From contig SAAX01000015.1 in NCBI GenBank assembly GCA_009929215.1, positions 1 to 46,686 of the forward strand: 46,686 bases of DNA, given 5' to 3'. This document shows positions 29,397-38,595 of the stretch, in pieces; the first letter of the stretch is position 1; each line of letters opens with the position of its first letter. The translations under genes and the position numbers were made by a program. The notes under the pieces were generated by a model. The model saw only the letters and a program-made list of their open reading frames with translations. It was not told where the DNA came from and did no database searches. The DNA is from Deltaproteobacteria bacterium. Its GTDB lineage: Bacteria; Desulfobacterota; Desulfovibrionia; Desulfovibrionales; Desulfovibrionaceae.

Positions 29397-29549
29397 CTGT
29401 CACGCGATAAAAAACTGCGCAATGTGGTGCTGATCTGACAGGGCTTGGCTTTTGCTCAGGCCGTGGGGGCAGGCCTTTGCACGGCCGCTGGCATGATATT
29501 GGGCAATGGCAAAGAATATCTGTTTTGTCCGGGCGTTAGCTTTTAAAAC

Positions 29550-29573
29550 CTGATTTGATAAATCAGATTTTTT
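29550..29573 (+). terminator. AT-rich intrinsic terminator
   Basis: CTGATTT (29550-29556) and AAATCAG (29560-29566) form a stem around GAT, followed by ATTTTTT. It would end transcription of the cytochrome-b-like gene before the lactate cluster. Confidence 0.7.
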
Positions 29574-29864
29574 GCAGGTATTTGTTTGTTGCTGCGCGAG
29601 CGGTCATCTTTTTTTTCACATATTTTTTTGGCCGCTCGCTGTAAATACCCCTCTGCGTTCTGTATTTCTACTCTCCCAGTCTCGTTATTAACTCTCTGTA
29701 ACAATTCAGATTGCCTTGTTGCGTTGGTTCCATTGGCTGCAGGTAAACTGCCGCAGAGCGCTATGCCAGCTTGCAAAGGTCAGACTGTGATACCAAAGTT
29801 TTTTGGTTTGTGCCCTTTGCAAACTTGTCAAACAACGCTATAGGTCTTCATTCTCGTAAAAAAG

Positions 29865-29893
29865 TTGACCGACTGTTCAAACAACCGTATGAG
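29865..29893 (+). promoter_or_regulatory. Candidate sigma-70 promoter of the lactate cluster
   Basis: TTGACC (29865-29870), 17 bases, then TATGAG (29888-29893): a good -35 and a four-of-six -10. It lies about 85 bases before the dehydrogenase gene and overlaps one of the TCAAACAAC repeats, as a regulated promoter might. A sigma-54 promoter elsewhere in the leader cannot be ruled out. Confidence 0.35.
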
Positions 29894-29978
29894 AATTGAC
29901 ACTATCAGGCCCGCGCAAGGGGCGCGAGGTCTGTGCCTTACCATAAAGACGTTGATGACGGACTTTTAAGGAGGCCTT

Positions 29979-31364
29979 ATGGCAAGCCAGGCGTTGATTA
30001 AAGATTTTGAAGACATGATCGGCAAGGAAAACGTGTTCAGTTCCGAAGCCGACCGCATGAGCTACTCGTATGATTCGGCGGTTCTGCCTCCGGTCATGCC
30101 CTCGTTGGTGGTGCGTCCTACCGACAAGGAACAGCTCGGCAAGTGTGTGAAAAAACTGTATGACAACGGCATTCCCATGACCGTGCGCGGCGCGGGAACC
30201 AACCTTTCCGGCGGCACGATTCCCGACAAAACTGAAACCGTGGTTATTCTTACCACCGGTCTCAACCGCATCATTGAAATCAATTCCGACGATCTTTACG
30301 CAGTGGTTGAACCCGGCGTGATCACCGCCGAATTTGCCGCCACCGTGGCCAAGAAAAACCTGTTCTACCCCCCCGATCCGGGTTCTCAGGCTGTGTCTAC
30401 CCTTGCCGGTAACATTGCCGAAAACGCCGGTGGTCTGCGCGGCCTCAAGTACGGCGTGACCAAGGATTACCTCATGGGCATCGAATTTTTCGACGCCACG
30501 GGCGAAGTGGTCAAGTCTGGTTCGCGTACGGTCAAGTGCGTTACCGGCTACAACCTCGCCGGCATGATGGTGCAGTCTGAGGGTACGCTGGGCGTTATTT
30601 CTGAAGCCATCCTCAAGCTCGTGCCGCCGCCCAAGGCCTCCAAGGCCCTGATGGCCGTGTTCTCTGACGTGCAGCATGCCGCCGACGCCGTTGCCGGTAT
30701 CATCGCCGCCCACGTTGTGCCCTGTACTCTTGAATTCCTCGACAACAACACCATCGTGCGCGTTGACGACTTTACCAAGGCAGGCCTGCCGCGCGAAGCC
30801 GGTGCCATTCTGCTGATCGAAGTGGACGGCCACCCCGCCCAGGTTGCTGACGACGCCGAAGCCGTTGAAAAAGTGCTGAAGGCCAATCACGCCACCGCCG
30901 TGCACGTGCCCAAGGACGCCGCCGAAAAGTTCAAGCTGTGGGAAGCCCGCCGCATGGCTCTGCCCGTGTTGGCCCGCGCCCGTCCCACCACCGTGCTTGA
31001 AGACGCCACCGTGCCGCGTTCGCAGATTCCTGCCATGGTTAAGGCTGTCAACGACATCGCTGCCAAGTACCGCCTTGAAGTGGGTACCTTTGGCCACGCT
31101 GGCGACGGCAACCTGCACCCCACCTTCCTGTGCGACAAGCGCGACGCCGACGAATTCAAGCGTGTGGAAGAAGCCATCGACGAAATGTTTGATACGGCCA
31201 TCAAGCTGAAGGGCACGCTTTCGGGCGAGCACGGCATTGGCACGGCCAAGTCCAAGTGGATGGAAAAGGAAACCTCGCGCGGAACCATTCTGTTCTCGCA
31301 GCGGTTGCGTCGGGCTCTCGACCCCAAGGGGCTGCTCAACTCCACCAAACTGGTGGGCATCTAG
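29979..31364 (+). CDS. glcD: FAD-linked lactate dehydrogenase subunit (GlcD family)
   Basis: A 461-residue FAD-binding oxidoreductase of the GlcD/D-lactate dehydrogenase family. The PCMH-type FAD domain contains GAGTNLSGGTIPD near residue 71 and DPGSQAVSTLAGNIAENAGG near residue 133. The C-terminal domain has TFGHAGDGNLHP and SGEHGIGTAKSKWM, the usual substrate and flavin loop motifs. In Desulfovibrio such genes beside a CCG-domain Fe-S gene encode D-lactate dehydrogenase. AAGGAGG precedes the ATG. Codon choice is strongly C/G-ending, suggesting high expression. Glycolate as substrate is an alternative but less likely in this context. Confidence 0.92.
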   Translation: MASQALIKDFEDMIGKENVFSSEADRMSYSYDSAVLPPVMPSLVVRPTDKEQLGKCVKKLYDNGIPMTVRGAGTNLSGGTIPDKTETVVILTTGLNRIIEINSDDLYAVVEPGVITAEFAATVAKKNLFYPPDPGSQAVSTLAGNIAENAGGLRGLKYGVTKDYLMGIEFFDATGEVVKSGSRTVKCVTGYNLAGMMVQSEGTLGVISEAILKLVPPPKASKALMAVFSDVQHAADAVAGIIAAHVVPCTLEFLDNNTIVRVDDFTKAGLPREAGAILLIEVDGHPAQVADDAEAVEKVLKANHATAVHVPKDAAEKFKLWEARRMALPVLARARPTTVLEDATVPRSQIPAMVKAVNDIAAKYRLEVGTFGHAGDGNLHPTFLCDKRDADEFKRVEEAIDEMFDTAIKLKGTLSGEHGIGTAKSKWMEKETSRGTILFSQRLRRALDPKGLLNSTKLVGI

Positions 31365-31388
31365 GCTCAGCCTGGCATTGCAGCGATT

Positions 31389-31404
31389 CGGGGGCTGTCC
31401 CCCG
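31389..31404 (+). repeat. Small intercistronic hairpin after glcD
   Basis: CGGGGG-CTGT-CCCCCG, a 6-bp perfect stem with a 4-base loop in the 117-base gap before the Fe-S gene. No T tract; probably an mRNA structure rather than a terminator. Confidence 0.45.
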
Positions 31405-31481
31405 TGTCATTCGGCAGCGGTTGCCCACTGGGCTGACACTGCCGAGCAAGAGCAAAAATTCAACCGCTCCAGGAGCGTTTC

Positions 31482-32777
31482 ATGAGTACTATGCACGAAC
31501 TGGCCCAGCGCCTTATGGCCCTGGACGACAGGATCACTGCCTGCATGAAATGCGGCATGTGCCAGGCCGTGTGCCCCATGTTCGGTGCCACTGGCATGGA
31601 AGCCGACGTGGCCCGCGGCAAACTGGCCCTTATTGATAACCTGGCCCATGAAATGATCAAGGATCCCGAGGCTGTTGCCGACAAGCTTGGCCGCTGCCTT
31701 TTGTGCGGTTCCTGTCAGGCGTCTTGCCCTCCGGGCGTCCAGATTATGGACGTCTTCATGGAAGCCCGCGAAATCGTAAACGAGTTCATTGGCCTGCACC
31801 CGGTCAAAAAGATGATCTTCCGTTCATTCTTGACCAAGCCCGGCCTGTTTAACTTTGCCATGCGCGTGGGCGCACCCATGCAGGGCCTGATATTTGGCTC
31901 GAGCAACGACGCCCAGGGCACCGTGTGCGCACCCCTGCTCAACTTTATGTTGGGCGACCGCCACATTCACCCCCTGGCAAAAAAGCCCCTGCACGCCCGC
32001 TATGGCGCGCTTGACGAGCCCCGCCGCGCTGGCGGGCTCAAGGTGGCTTTCTTCCCCGGTTGCGTGGGCGACAAGATGTACATCGAAATGGCCGAAGCCT
32101 GCATGAAGGTGCTGCGTTACCATAATGTGGCCGTGTTTATGCCCAAAAATCTCACCTGCTGTGGTATTCCGGCCCTTTCGTCCGGCGATGCCAAGGGCAT
32201 GGTGGAGCAGATGCGCGTAAACGTGGAAGCCCTTAAAGACGGCGACTTCGACTACATTCTGAGCCCCTGTGGCTCTTGCACATCTACGGTCAAGGAACTG
32301 TGGCCCCGCTACGCGCACCGCCTCGGTTCTGTTGAAAAACGCAAGGTCGATGAACTTGCGGCCAAGGCCATGGACATCAACGCCTTCCTGGTGGATGTGC
32401 TCAAGGTGCAAGCCGCCGAGCAGGCCCAGGATAACGCGGTAAGCGTGACCTACCACGATTCTTGCCACCTCAAGAAATCGCTGGGCGTGGTCAGCCAGCC
32501 CCGTACCGTTATTGCGGCCAACCCCGCCTACAAGGTTACGGAAATGGCCGAGGCCGACCGTTGCTGCGGCTGCGGCGGTTCGTTCAACCTCTTCCATTAT
32601 GACTACTCGCGCAAGATTGGTCAGCGCAAGCGCAACAACGTGGTGGCTTCCGGCGCCAAGATTGTGGCTGCTGGCTGCCCCGCTTGTATGATGCAGCTTG
32701 AAGACGTGCTTTCGCACAACCACGACTCTGTGCGTGTCAAGCACACCATAGAGCTGTACGCCGAAAGCCTGAAGTAG
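31482..32777 (+). CDS. Fe-S subunit of lactate dehydrogenase (GlcF-like, CCG domains)
   Basis: A 431-residue iron-sulfur protein. Two [4Fe-4S] motifs lie at the N-terminus: CMKCGMCQAVCP (21-32) and CLLCGSCQASCPPG (72-85). Two cysteine-rich CCG domains follow, the first with NLTCCGIPAL and CGSC, the second with DSCHLKKSLG, RCCGCGGSF and GCPACM. It takes electrons from the GlcD-like subunit and passes them towards menaquinone or other carriers. CAGGAG precedes the ATG. Cotranscription with glcD is likely. Confidence 0.92.
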   Translation: MSTMHELAQRLMALDDRITACMKCGMCQAVCPMFGATGMEADVARGKLALIDNLAHEMIKDPEAVADKLGRCLLCGSCQASCPPGVQIMDVFMEAREIVNEFIGLHPVKKMIFRSFLTKPGLFNFAMRVGAPMQGLIFGSSNDAQGTVCAPLLNFMLGDRHIHPLAKKPLHARYGALDEPRRAGGLKVAFFPGCVGDKMYIEMAEACMKVLRYHNVAVFMPKNLTCCGIPALSSGDAKGMVEQMRVNVEALKDGDFDYILSPCGSCTSTVKELWPRYAHRLGSVEKRKVDELAAKAMDINAFLVDVLKVQAAEQAQDNAVSVTYHDSCHLKKSLGVVSQPRTVIAANPAYKVTEMAEADRCCGCGGSFNLFHYDYSRKIGQRKRNNVVASGAKIVAAGCPACMMQLEDVLSHNHDSVRVKHTIELYAESLK

Positions 32778-32783
32778 CCTGGC

Positions 32784-32821
32784 GCGTCGGCGGGGGATCT
32801 GTGGTTATTCCCCGCCGACGC
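32784..32821 (+). repeat. Strong hairpin inside the lactate cluster
   Basis: A 12-bp perfect stem, GCGTCGGCGGGG (32784-32795) with 32810-32821, lies 7 bases after the Fe-S gene. No T run follows, so partial termination or mRNA stabilisation is more likely than a full stop. A 248-base gap separates it from the next gene, which could hold a second promoter. Confidence 0.65.
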
Positions 32822-33025
32822 TGCCTAACCCAACGGTTATTCTGCCAGAATGCCCAACTGATGAAGAACCGTGGGGGTTTTCCTGACGCTATGGGCGCTG
32901 CGCGCCGTTCGCAGGTATATCAGCACCAAACTCATGAGGGTGAGGTTTGTCTGCTGCAATAGCATTTTTTTGTGGCGATGCTGCATGGTGTGCGAACTGG
33001 GCGTTTTTTGAAAAAGGAGTTGTTT

Positions 33026-33652
33026 ATGACACATCAGGAATTGGTAGAAGCCTTTTCCGCCAAGGCTGCGGCTGTTACCGCCGTGGTTCAGGAAGTGCCC
33101 AGCATGGCAGCCGCCTTGCAGTACATTGTGGACGTGTGCGCCAACAAAGCGCCAGCCGAACTTTTGGCCGACGAGCCCGGCACAGAGCAGGGCCCCCTAA
33201 GCCCCAACAAGGTTCCCACCCGCGTGCAGCGCGTGGTGGCCGCACCTCAGCTGAGTGATGCCGATTACGCCACACTGGCTGCCGCGTGCGAAGAAAAGGG
33301 CTTTTTGTGCATCCGCGAAGGCCTGCGCAACTACCTTGCCGGTATCGACGTGGGTGTTTCCACCGCTGAGCTGGGCGTTGCCGCCAGCGGTACCTGTATG
33401 CTCAACACAGACAACGAAGACGTGCGCCTCACGGGCATGATCTCTGAAGTTTCTGTGCTCATGCTGCGCAAGTCCACCATCTACCCCGATCTGCCTTCCA
33501 TGGCGCAGCTGCTGCGCGAACGCATGAACGAGGGCACGGCCACGTACACCACCCTGGTGACCGGCCCCAGCCGTACCGCCGACATCGAGCGTGTGGCCGC
33601 CGTAGGCGTGCATGGGCCGCTGGAACTGCATATCATTTTGTTGGAGGACTAA
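33026..33652 (+). CDS. lutC: LUD-domain protein LutC/LldG
   Basis: A 208-residue LUD-domain protein equivalent to LutC (LldG), a subunit of the three-part L-lactate oxidising complex. The C-terminal half contains GIDVGVSTAELGVAASGTCML and the ending VTGPSRTADIERVAAVGVHGP, both conserved in this family. The ATG at 33026 follows AAGGAG; the ORF is open a little further upstream without support. It ends 3 bases before the fused LutA/LutB-type gene, so the two are translated together. Confidence 0.92.
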   Translation: MTHQELVEAFSAKAAAVTAVVQEVPSMAAALQYIVDVCANKAPAELLADEPGTEQGPLSPNKVPTRVQRVVAAPQLSDADYATLAAACEEKGFLCIREGLRNYLAGIDVGVSTAELGVAASGTCMLNTDNEDVRLTGMISEVSVLMLRKSTIYPDLPSMAQLLRERMNEGTATYTTLVTGPSRTADIERVAAVGVHGPLELHIILLED

Positions 33653-33655
33653 CCC

Positions 33656-35806
33656 ATGCATGACGCCCTCAAGAGCTCATCGGGCTATCATAAGGAACTG
33701 GACGAGGCCCTGAACGACGAATTTTTGCGTCGTACCCTTGATACCTTTGCCGTGGCCTACCGCGCCAACCGCGAAGCCGTGTTCAAGGAAGTGGACGAAA
33801 AGGCGCTGATCAAGCAGATTGCCGATGCCAAGGACTACGCCTGCCAGCACATGGACGAGCTGTTCGCGCAGTTTAAGGCCGAGGCAGAAAAGCGCGGCGT
33901 GCATGTGCACCGTGCCGCCACCGCTCAGGAAGCCAACGACCTGATCGTGCGCATTGCCAAGGAAAATAAAGTTAAAAAGGTGGTCAAGTCCAAGTCCATG
34001 ACCGCCGAAGAAATCGGCCTGAACACCGCCCTGGAAGGCAATGGCCTGATCGTGGACGAAACCGACCTTGGCGAATGGATTATCCAGCTGCGCCACGAAG
34101 GCCCTTCGCACATGGTTATGCCCGCCATCCACCTTTCGCGCTATCAGGTGGCCGACGACTTCACCAAGGCTACCGGCGTAAAGCAGGATTCGGACGTGCA
34201 GCGTCTGGTCAAAGTGGCCCGCGTGCAGTTGCGCCGCAAGTTCATCGCTGCCGACATGGGCGTGAGCGGCTGTAACTTTGCCGTGGCCGAAAACGGCGCG
34301 GTGTCTACCGTTACCAACGAAGGTAACGCCCGCATGGTTACCACCCTGCCGCGCGTGCACGTTGCCATTGCCGGTCTGGACAAGCTGGTTGCCAAGCTGG
34401 ACGATGCCCTGGTGGCCCTTCAGGTGCTGCCCCGCAACGCCACTGCCCAGCGTCTGACCTCGTATGTTACCTGGATGTGCGGCGCTGGCCCCTGTGCGGC
34501 CAACCCCGACAACAAAAAGATTCTGCACGTTATCTTCCTTGATAACGGCCGTACCGAAATGGCCAAGGATCCCCTGTTCTCGCAGGTGTTCCGCTGCGTG
34601 CGCTGTGGCGCCTGCGCCAACGTGTGCCCCGTGTACCGCCTGGTGGGCGGCCACAAGATGGGCTACATCTACATTGGTGCCATTGGCCTGATTCTTACCT
34701 ACTTCTTCCACGGCAAAGACCGTGCGCGCATTCTCAGCCAGAACTGCATGGGCTGCGAATCGTGCGCCAATGTCTGCGCTGGCGGCATTGACCTGCCGCG
34801 CCTTATCCGCGAAGTGCGCTCGCGCCTCAACGTGGAGCAGGGCGCGCCCATCGAGGCCAATCTGCTCTCAGCCGTGATGAAGAACCGCAAGCTCTTCCAC
34901 AAGCTGCTCAAGTTCGCCAGCTTTGCCCAGAAGCCCTTTACCCGTGGTGCGCAGTTCCAGCGCCACCTGCCTGCGGTCTTCCTTGGCAAGCACAACTTCA
35001 AGGCTCTGCCCGCCATTGCCAACAAGTCGTTCCGCGACCGCTGGCCCGAACTGGCCCCCAAGGTGCAGAACCCCACCTATCGTGTGGCCATCTTCAGCGG
35101 CTGCGCCCAGGACTTCATCTACCCTGAAGAACTGGAAGCCTGCGTGAAGATTCTGGCCGCCAAGAACGTGGCCGTGGACTTCCCCATGGAACAGTCGTGC
35201 TGCGGTCTGCCCCTCGAAATGATGGGTCAGCGCAAAACCTCCATGGACGTGGCCAAGCAGAATATTGCGGCCTTCCGTGGCGGCAACTACGACTACATCA
35301 TCACCTTGTGCGCCAGCTGCGCCGGTCATCTCAAGCACCACTATCCCGAAATCCTCGACAGCGATTTCTCGACCGTGGAAGCTCAGGCCTTTGCGGCCAA
35401 GATCATCGACTTCAGCTCCTTTGTGCACGACGTGCTGGGCCTCAAGGCCGAAGACTTTAACAAGTCTGGCCAAAAGGTCACCTACCATGCCTCGTGCCAC
35501 CTGTGCCGTGGCCTGGGTGTGAAAAAGGCCCCCCGTGAACTTATTGGCGATGCGGCTGAATACGTGCCCTGCGAGGAAGAAGAAGTGTGCTGCGGCTTTG
35601 GCGGCAGCTACTCTGTGAAGTTCCCCGAAATCTCGGCCCAGCTGCTGGAAAAGAAGATCGCCAACATGAAGGCAACTGGCGCTGACCGCCTGGTGGTTGA
35701 CTGCCCCGGCTGCGTTATGCAGATCCGTGGCGGCGCTGAAAAGCAGGGTCTGAAGATCAAGGTCGATCACATTGCAGAACTGCTGGCCGAAAACCTGAAA
35801 AAATAG
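33656..35806 (+). CDS. Fused LutB-LutA type L-lactate oxidation Fe-S protein
   Basis: A 716-residue fusion. The N-terminal part (about 1-420) is LutB/LldF-like: a LUD domain with VVKSKSMTAEEIGLN and ADMGVSGCNFAVAENGAV, then two [4Fe-4S] motifs, CVRCGACANVCP and CMGCESCANVC. The C-terminal part (about 475-716) is LutA/LldE-like, with two CCG domains (QSCCGLPLE with CASC; ASCHLCRGLG, EEVCCGFGGSY with CPGC). In many bacteria these are separate genes; fusion is known in Desulfovibrio. With LutC it should oxidise L-lactate to pyruvate. C/G-ending codons dominate, as in a highly expressed gene. Confidence 0.93.
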   Translation: MHDALKSSSGYHKELDEALNDEFLRRTLDTFAVAYRANREAVFKEVDEKALIKQIADAKDYACQHMDELFAQFKAEAEKRGVHVHRAATAQEANDLIVRIAKENKVKKVVKSKSMTAEEIGLNTALEGNGLIVDETDLGEWIIQLRHEGPSHMVMPAIHLSRYQVADDFTKATGVKQDSDVQRLVKVARVQLRRKFIAADMGVSGCNFAVAENGAVSTVTNEGNARMVTTLPRVHVAIAGLDKLVAKLDDALVALQVLPRNATAQRLTSYVTWMCGAGPCAANPDNKKILHVIFLDNGRTEMAKDPLFSQVFRCVRCGACANVCPVYRLVGGHKMGYIYIGAIGLILTYFFHGKDRARILSQNCMGCESCANVCAGGIDLPRLIREVRSRLNVEQGAPIEANLLSAVMKNRKLFHKLLKFASFAQKPFTRGAQFQRHLPAVFLGKHNFKALPAIANKSFRDRWPELAPKVQNPTYRVAIFSGCAQDFIYPEELEACVKILAAKNVAVDFPMEQSCCGLPLEMMGQRKTSMDVAKQNIAAFRGGNYDYIITLCASCAGHLKHHYPEILDSDFSTVEAQAFAAKIIDFSSFVHDVLGLKAEDFNKSGQKVTYHASCHLCRGLGVKKAPRELIGDAAEYVPCEEEEVCCGFGGSYSVKFPEISAQLLEKKIANMKATGADRLVVDCPGCVMQIRGGAEKQGLKIKVDHIAELLAENLKK

Positions 35807-35824
35807 TTTTAGTGAGCAATCTTT

Positions 35825-35859
35825 TCTGTAGATGGGGAATCTCATTCCCCATCCACAGA
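35825..35859 (+). terminator. Hairpin after the fused LutB-LutA gene
   Basis: TCTGT and GATGGGGAAT (35825-35840) pair with ATTCCCCATC and ACAGA (35844-35859) around CTC, with one unpaired base per side. It follows the stop by about 18 bases. No T tract, so termination may be partial, reducing permease expression. Confidence 0.55.
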
Positions 35860-36027
35860 GAATCTGCATGTGGGTACAGTGAGAATCTGTGGAAAAACTG
35901 TCCTCACTTACTAGGGGTGTCAGTCGTGTCGCTCTTTTTTGTCATGGCTGGCTTTTGGTCGCGCAATGCAGGCAACATTGCGTAAATATCATCCTGCCAG
36001 GCGGCGAGGTGAAAATTTGGGTGGTGT

Positions 36028-36048
36028 GGTGCTAGAAGTGGTAGCACC
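36028..36048 (+). promoter_or_regulatory. Leader hairpin before the lactate permease gene
   Basis: GGTGCTA-GAAGTGG-TAGCACC, a 7-bp perfect stem ending about 17 bases before the ribosome-binding site. It could affect translation of the permease or be an operator; nothing known was recognised. Confidence 0.35.
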
Positions 36049-36075
36049 TCACTACTTCGCAACTGCGGAGGTATC

Positions 36076-37764
36076 ATGTCTATTGGAATGTTGGCACTTC
36101 TTGCTATTATCCCCATTCTTGTTGCACTTGTATTCATGGTTGGTTTGCGATGGCCTGCCACCCGAGCCATGCCCCTGGCCTGGCTGGTGTGCGTAATCTG
36201 CGGGCTTGTGGGCTGGAAGCTGTCGCCCACCTATCTGCTTGCCCTGTCGTTGCAGGGTGTGGTTGTGGCAATTGGTGTTTTGATTATCGTTTTTGGTGCC
36301 ATCCTTATCCTCTACACTCTTGAGGAAAGCGGTGGCATGGAGACCATTCAGTGCGGTATGCAGGGCGTGAGCCGTGACCGCCGCCTTCAGGCGATCATCA
36401 TTGGCTTTATGTTTGGTGCCTTTATCGAAGGTGCTGCGGGTTTTGGTACTCCTGCTGCTCTTGCCGCACCCCTGTTGCTGGCACTGGGCTTCCCCGCTAT
36501 GGCCGCTGCCGTAGTGTGTCTGGTGTTCAACTCTGTGCCTGTTACCTTTGGTGCAGTGGGTACGCCTGTTATCGTTGGCTTCAGCTTCCTCAAAAATCTT
36601 GTGGCGGAATCTGTTGCCGCCAATCCCAATCTGCCCTTCCAGAATTATGACGGTTTTGGTGCGGCTGTTGGCCAGTGGGCAACCTTTATGCATGCCCCCA
36701 TGGCCATTATTCTGACCATTTTCATGTTGGGCTTCATGACCCGCTTTTTCGGTAAGGAAAAGTCCTGGTCTGTAGGTTTTGCTGCGTGGAAGTTCTGCGT
36801 TTTTGCTGGCGTGTGCTTCCTTGTTCCTTACCTTGCCTGCGCATGGCTGCTTGGCCCCGAATTTCCTTCTCTTCTTGCTGGTCTGCTTGGCCTTGGCGTT
36901 GTGGTGTGGGGTACCAAAAAGGGCTTCTGCGTTCCTAAAACTATTTGGGAATTTGCTCCGCATACCGAATGGGACAAAAGCTGGACCGGCTCCGTGCCCC
37001 CCAGCACCAAGACTGAATTTCATGCCCACATGACCCAGTTTCAGGCTTGGTTGCCCTATGTGCTGATCTGCATTCTGCTGGTGCTGTCGCGCATTCCTGC
37101 TCTGGGCCTCAAGGCCTGGTTGCTGAGCTTCAAGTTGAACTTTGTCAATATTCTTGACTTCAAGGGCGTCAATGCCTCCATTGACTATCTGTACCTGCCC
37201 GGCACGTTCTTTATTGTGGTGTCGCTCATGACCATCTTGCTGCACAAGATGCCCAAGGCCGCAGTTTCCCGCGCCTGGGGTGAAAGCCTGCGCAAGATGA
37301 AGTCGCCAACCATCGCTCTGATTTTTGCCGTGGCTCTGGTGTCCATTTTCCGTGGTTCTGCTACCAACCCCATTGATGTGCCTTCCATGCCGTTGGCTCT
37401 TGCCCAGGCAGTGGCCGCAGTGGCTGGTTCTGTGTGGCCTGTGCTGGCTGCCTTTGTGGGTGGCCTTGGTGCCTTTATTACCGGCTCTAACACGGTTTCT
37501 GACCTTATGTTTGCTGAATTCCAGTGGAACATGGCTCAGGCCCTGCATCTGCCCCGCCAGATCATTGTTGCTGCTCAGGCTGTAGGTGGCGCAATGGGTA
37601 ACATGATCTGCGTGCACAATATTGTGGCCGCCTGCGCAGTTGTGGGCCTCTCTGGCCGTGAAGGTGAGGTTTTGCGCCGCACGTTCTGGCCCTTCATGCT
37701 CTACGGCACCGTTGTGGGTATCATCTGCACCGTGCTGGTGATGCTCAATCCTGGAGTTTTCTAG
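36076..37764 (+). CDS. lctP: L-lactate permease (LctP family)
   Basis: A 562-residue membrane protein of the LctP/LldP family, which imports lactate (and often glycolate) with protons. About 13 to 14 hydrophobic helices are seen, with family stretches [21 protein letters not shown] near residue 115 and [26 protein letters not shown] sequence near residue 465. GGAGG precedes the ATG. Codon use is more T-ending (GCT, GGT, CTT) than in the four preceding genes, perhaps reflecting expression level or different history. It ends the lactate cluster with a strong terminator. Confidence 0.95.
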   Translation: MSIGMLALLAIIPILVALVFMVGLRWPATRAMPLAWLVCVICGLVGWKLSPTYLLALSLQGVVVAIGVLIIVFGAILILYTLEESGGMETIQCGMQGVSRDRRLQAIIIGFMFGAFIEGAAGFGTPAALAAPLLLALGFPAMAAAVVCLVFNSVPVTFGAVGTPVIVGFSFLKNLVAESVAANPNLPFQNYDGFGAAVGQWATFMHAPMAIILTIFMLGFMTRFFGKEKSWSVGFAAWKFCVFAGVCFLVPYLACAWLLGPEFPSLLAGLLGLGVVVWGTKKGFCVPKTIWEFAPHTEWDKSWTGSVPPSTKTEFHAHMTQFQAWLPYVLICILLVLSRIPALGLKAWLLSFKLNFVNILDFKGVNASIDYLYLPGTFFIVVSLMTILLHKMPKAAVSRAWGESLRKMKSPTIALIFAVALVSIFRGSATNPIDVPSMPLALAQAVAAVAGSVWPVLAAFVGGLGAFITGSNTVSDLMFAEFQWNMAQALHLPRQIIVAAQAVGGAMGNMICVHNIVAACAVVGLSGREGEVLRRTFWPFMLYGTVVGIICTVLVMLNPGVF

Positions 37765-37793
37765 GAATCAAGCGGCGTAGCCGCCTCAGGTTT

Positions 37794-37842
37794 GTCATTT
37801 AAAAAGGCCGCCCAACGATGTTGGGCGGCCTTTTTAAATGAC
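37794..37842. terminator. Bidirectional intrinsic terminator, 22-bp perfect stem
   Basis: A 22-bp perfect inverted repeat (37794-37815 with 37821-37842) around CGATG; the GC core GGCCGCCCAA is flanked by A5 and T5 runs. It can terminate the permease on the plus strand and the 37959-38363 gene on the minus strand. Confidence 0.95.
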
Positions 37843-37958
37843 ATGGTCATGGCAATGCTGTGTGATAATTGTAAAAGCAGTGTGTCTTGCCTGCAGAGCA
37901 AGGCATGTGCTCTCTCCTCCAGGCTAGCAAGCCTGCCCAGAGAGCGCCACCAGCTAAT

Positions 37959-38363
37959 TTAATGGCTGCGGCATTTCTCTGGAAGGTGCTTCCAGTACCA
38001 TTGGCTGACCAAGGTATCGTCGCTGTCCAGCCATTCATCGCTGGTTTCAAAATATTCCAGCACCTCTTGTTCGGTGGCGCTAAGAGCCGTGTGGGGTTTG
38101 GCCATCTGGCGCATGCGGATAAATATTACGATGCATTCAAACATGCAGAACAGCTCGTCAACGCCAAGGGCATCCTGCTGTGAGCAGCTGGTAAATTCCT
38201 TATAAAAAGGGTTTTTGTCGTCTATAATTGTATCATACTCTGCGCGGTGTTCCTTGAGGGCCAATAGGCCGGAACAGAAAATATTTTCAAGTGACCAGTT
38301 TTGCTGGTGCGCTGCCTGCCTGCATATCTGTTGAATTCGATCCAGATGGTCTGAAAGAGACAT
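37959..38363 (-). CDS. Hypothetical protein, 134 residues
   Basis: Not recognised. A soluble, acidic protein with no signal peptide; five cysteines (including FCSG, TSCSQ, LFCMFECIV) and several aromatic residues in the middle and end (EWLDSD, QWYWKHLPEK). The start at 38363 (MSLSDHLDR) follows CAGGAG with good spacing; an ATG nine codons upstream lacks such a site. It is transcribed alone and ends at the shared terminator. The coding look is supported by the clear ribosome-binding site. Confidence 0.7.
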   Translation of the reverse strand: MSLSDHLDRIQQICRQAAHQQNWSLENIFCSGLLALKEHRAEYDTIIDDKNPFYKEFTSCSQQDALGVDELFCMFECIVIFIRMRQMAKPHTALSATEQEVLEYFETSDEWLDSDDTLVSQWYWKHLPEKCRSH

Positions 38364-38439
38364 AGCTTGCTCCTGAGGCGAATTGTTCAACTAAAAGATA
38401 GCTTATCCTCTATAAACAGTCAAATCAATAGCTGGCTAC

Positions 38440-38470
38440 AAAAAAAGCCTGCGCTTGGTGAACGCAGGCT
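38440..38470 (-). terminator. Intrinsic terminator of the 38596-39165 gene
   Basis: AGCCTGCG (38446-38453) pairs with CGCAGGCT (38463-38470). On the minus strand the stem is followed by a run of seven Ts. It lies about 125 bases past the preceding stop. Confidence 0.8.
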
Positions 38471-38595
38471 CAAAAGTGGAAATAACAATATGTAAGCAAG
38501 AAAAAAGAGTGCTAGTGGCGCAAGTGCACCTTATCAGCAGTTAAAGAACTGAAGACACAAAGTAACAGAGGGATGGGGTGCCTGAAGCAATGGGG

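Larger units (their letters stand above)
29397..29978. promoter_or_regulatory. Regulatory region upstream of the lactate cluster
   Basis: A 582-base non-coding stretch, AT-rich in its middle. Besides the terminator at 29550-29573 it contains an inverted repeat TTGCAAAGG/CCTTTGCAA (29771-29779 and 29814-29822) nested around ACCAAA/TTTGGT (29792-29807). Two similar direct repeats centred on TCAAACAAC (about 29825-29841 and 29873-29893) lie 48 bases apart. Short frames in both strands lack ribosome-binding sites. A regulator site for lactate control is likely but not identified. Confidence 0.5.

Noticed and set aside
29466..29481. GG-N10-GC pattern resembling a sigma-54 promoter
   Set aside because: Only the -12 part (TTTGCA) fits; the -24 side is just a G run and the site lies before a terminator, about 500 bases from the lactate genes.
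29543..29843. Frames on both strands (77 residues minus, 85 residues plus) in the lactate regulatory region
   Set aside because: The minus frame needs a TTG start without a ribosome-binding site; neither has a recognisable domain and they overlap a terminator and repeats.
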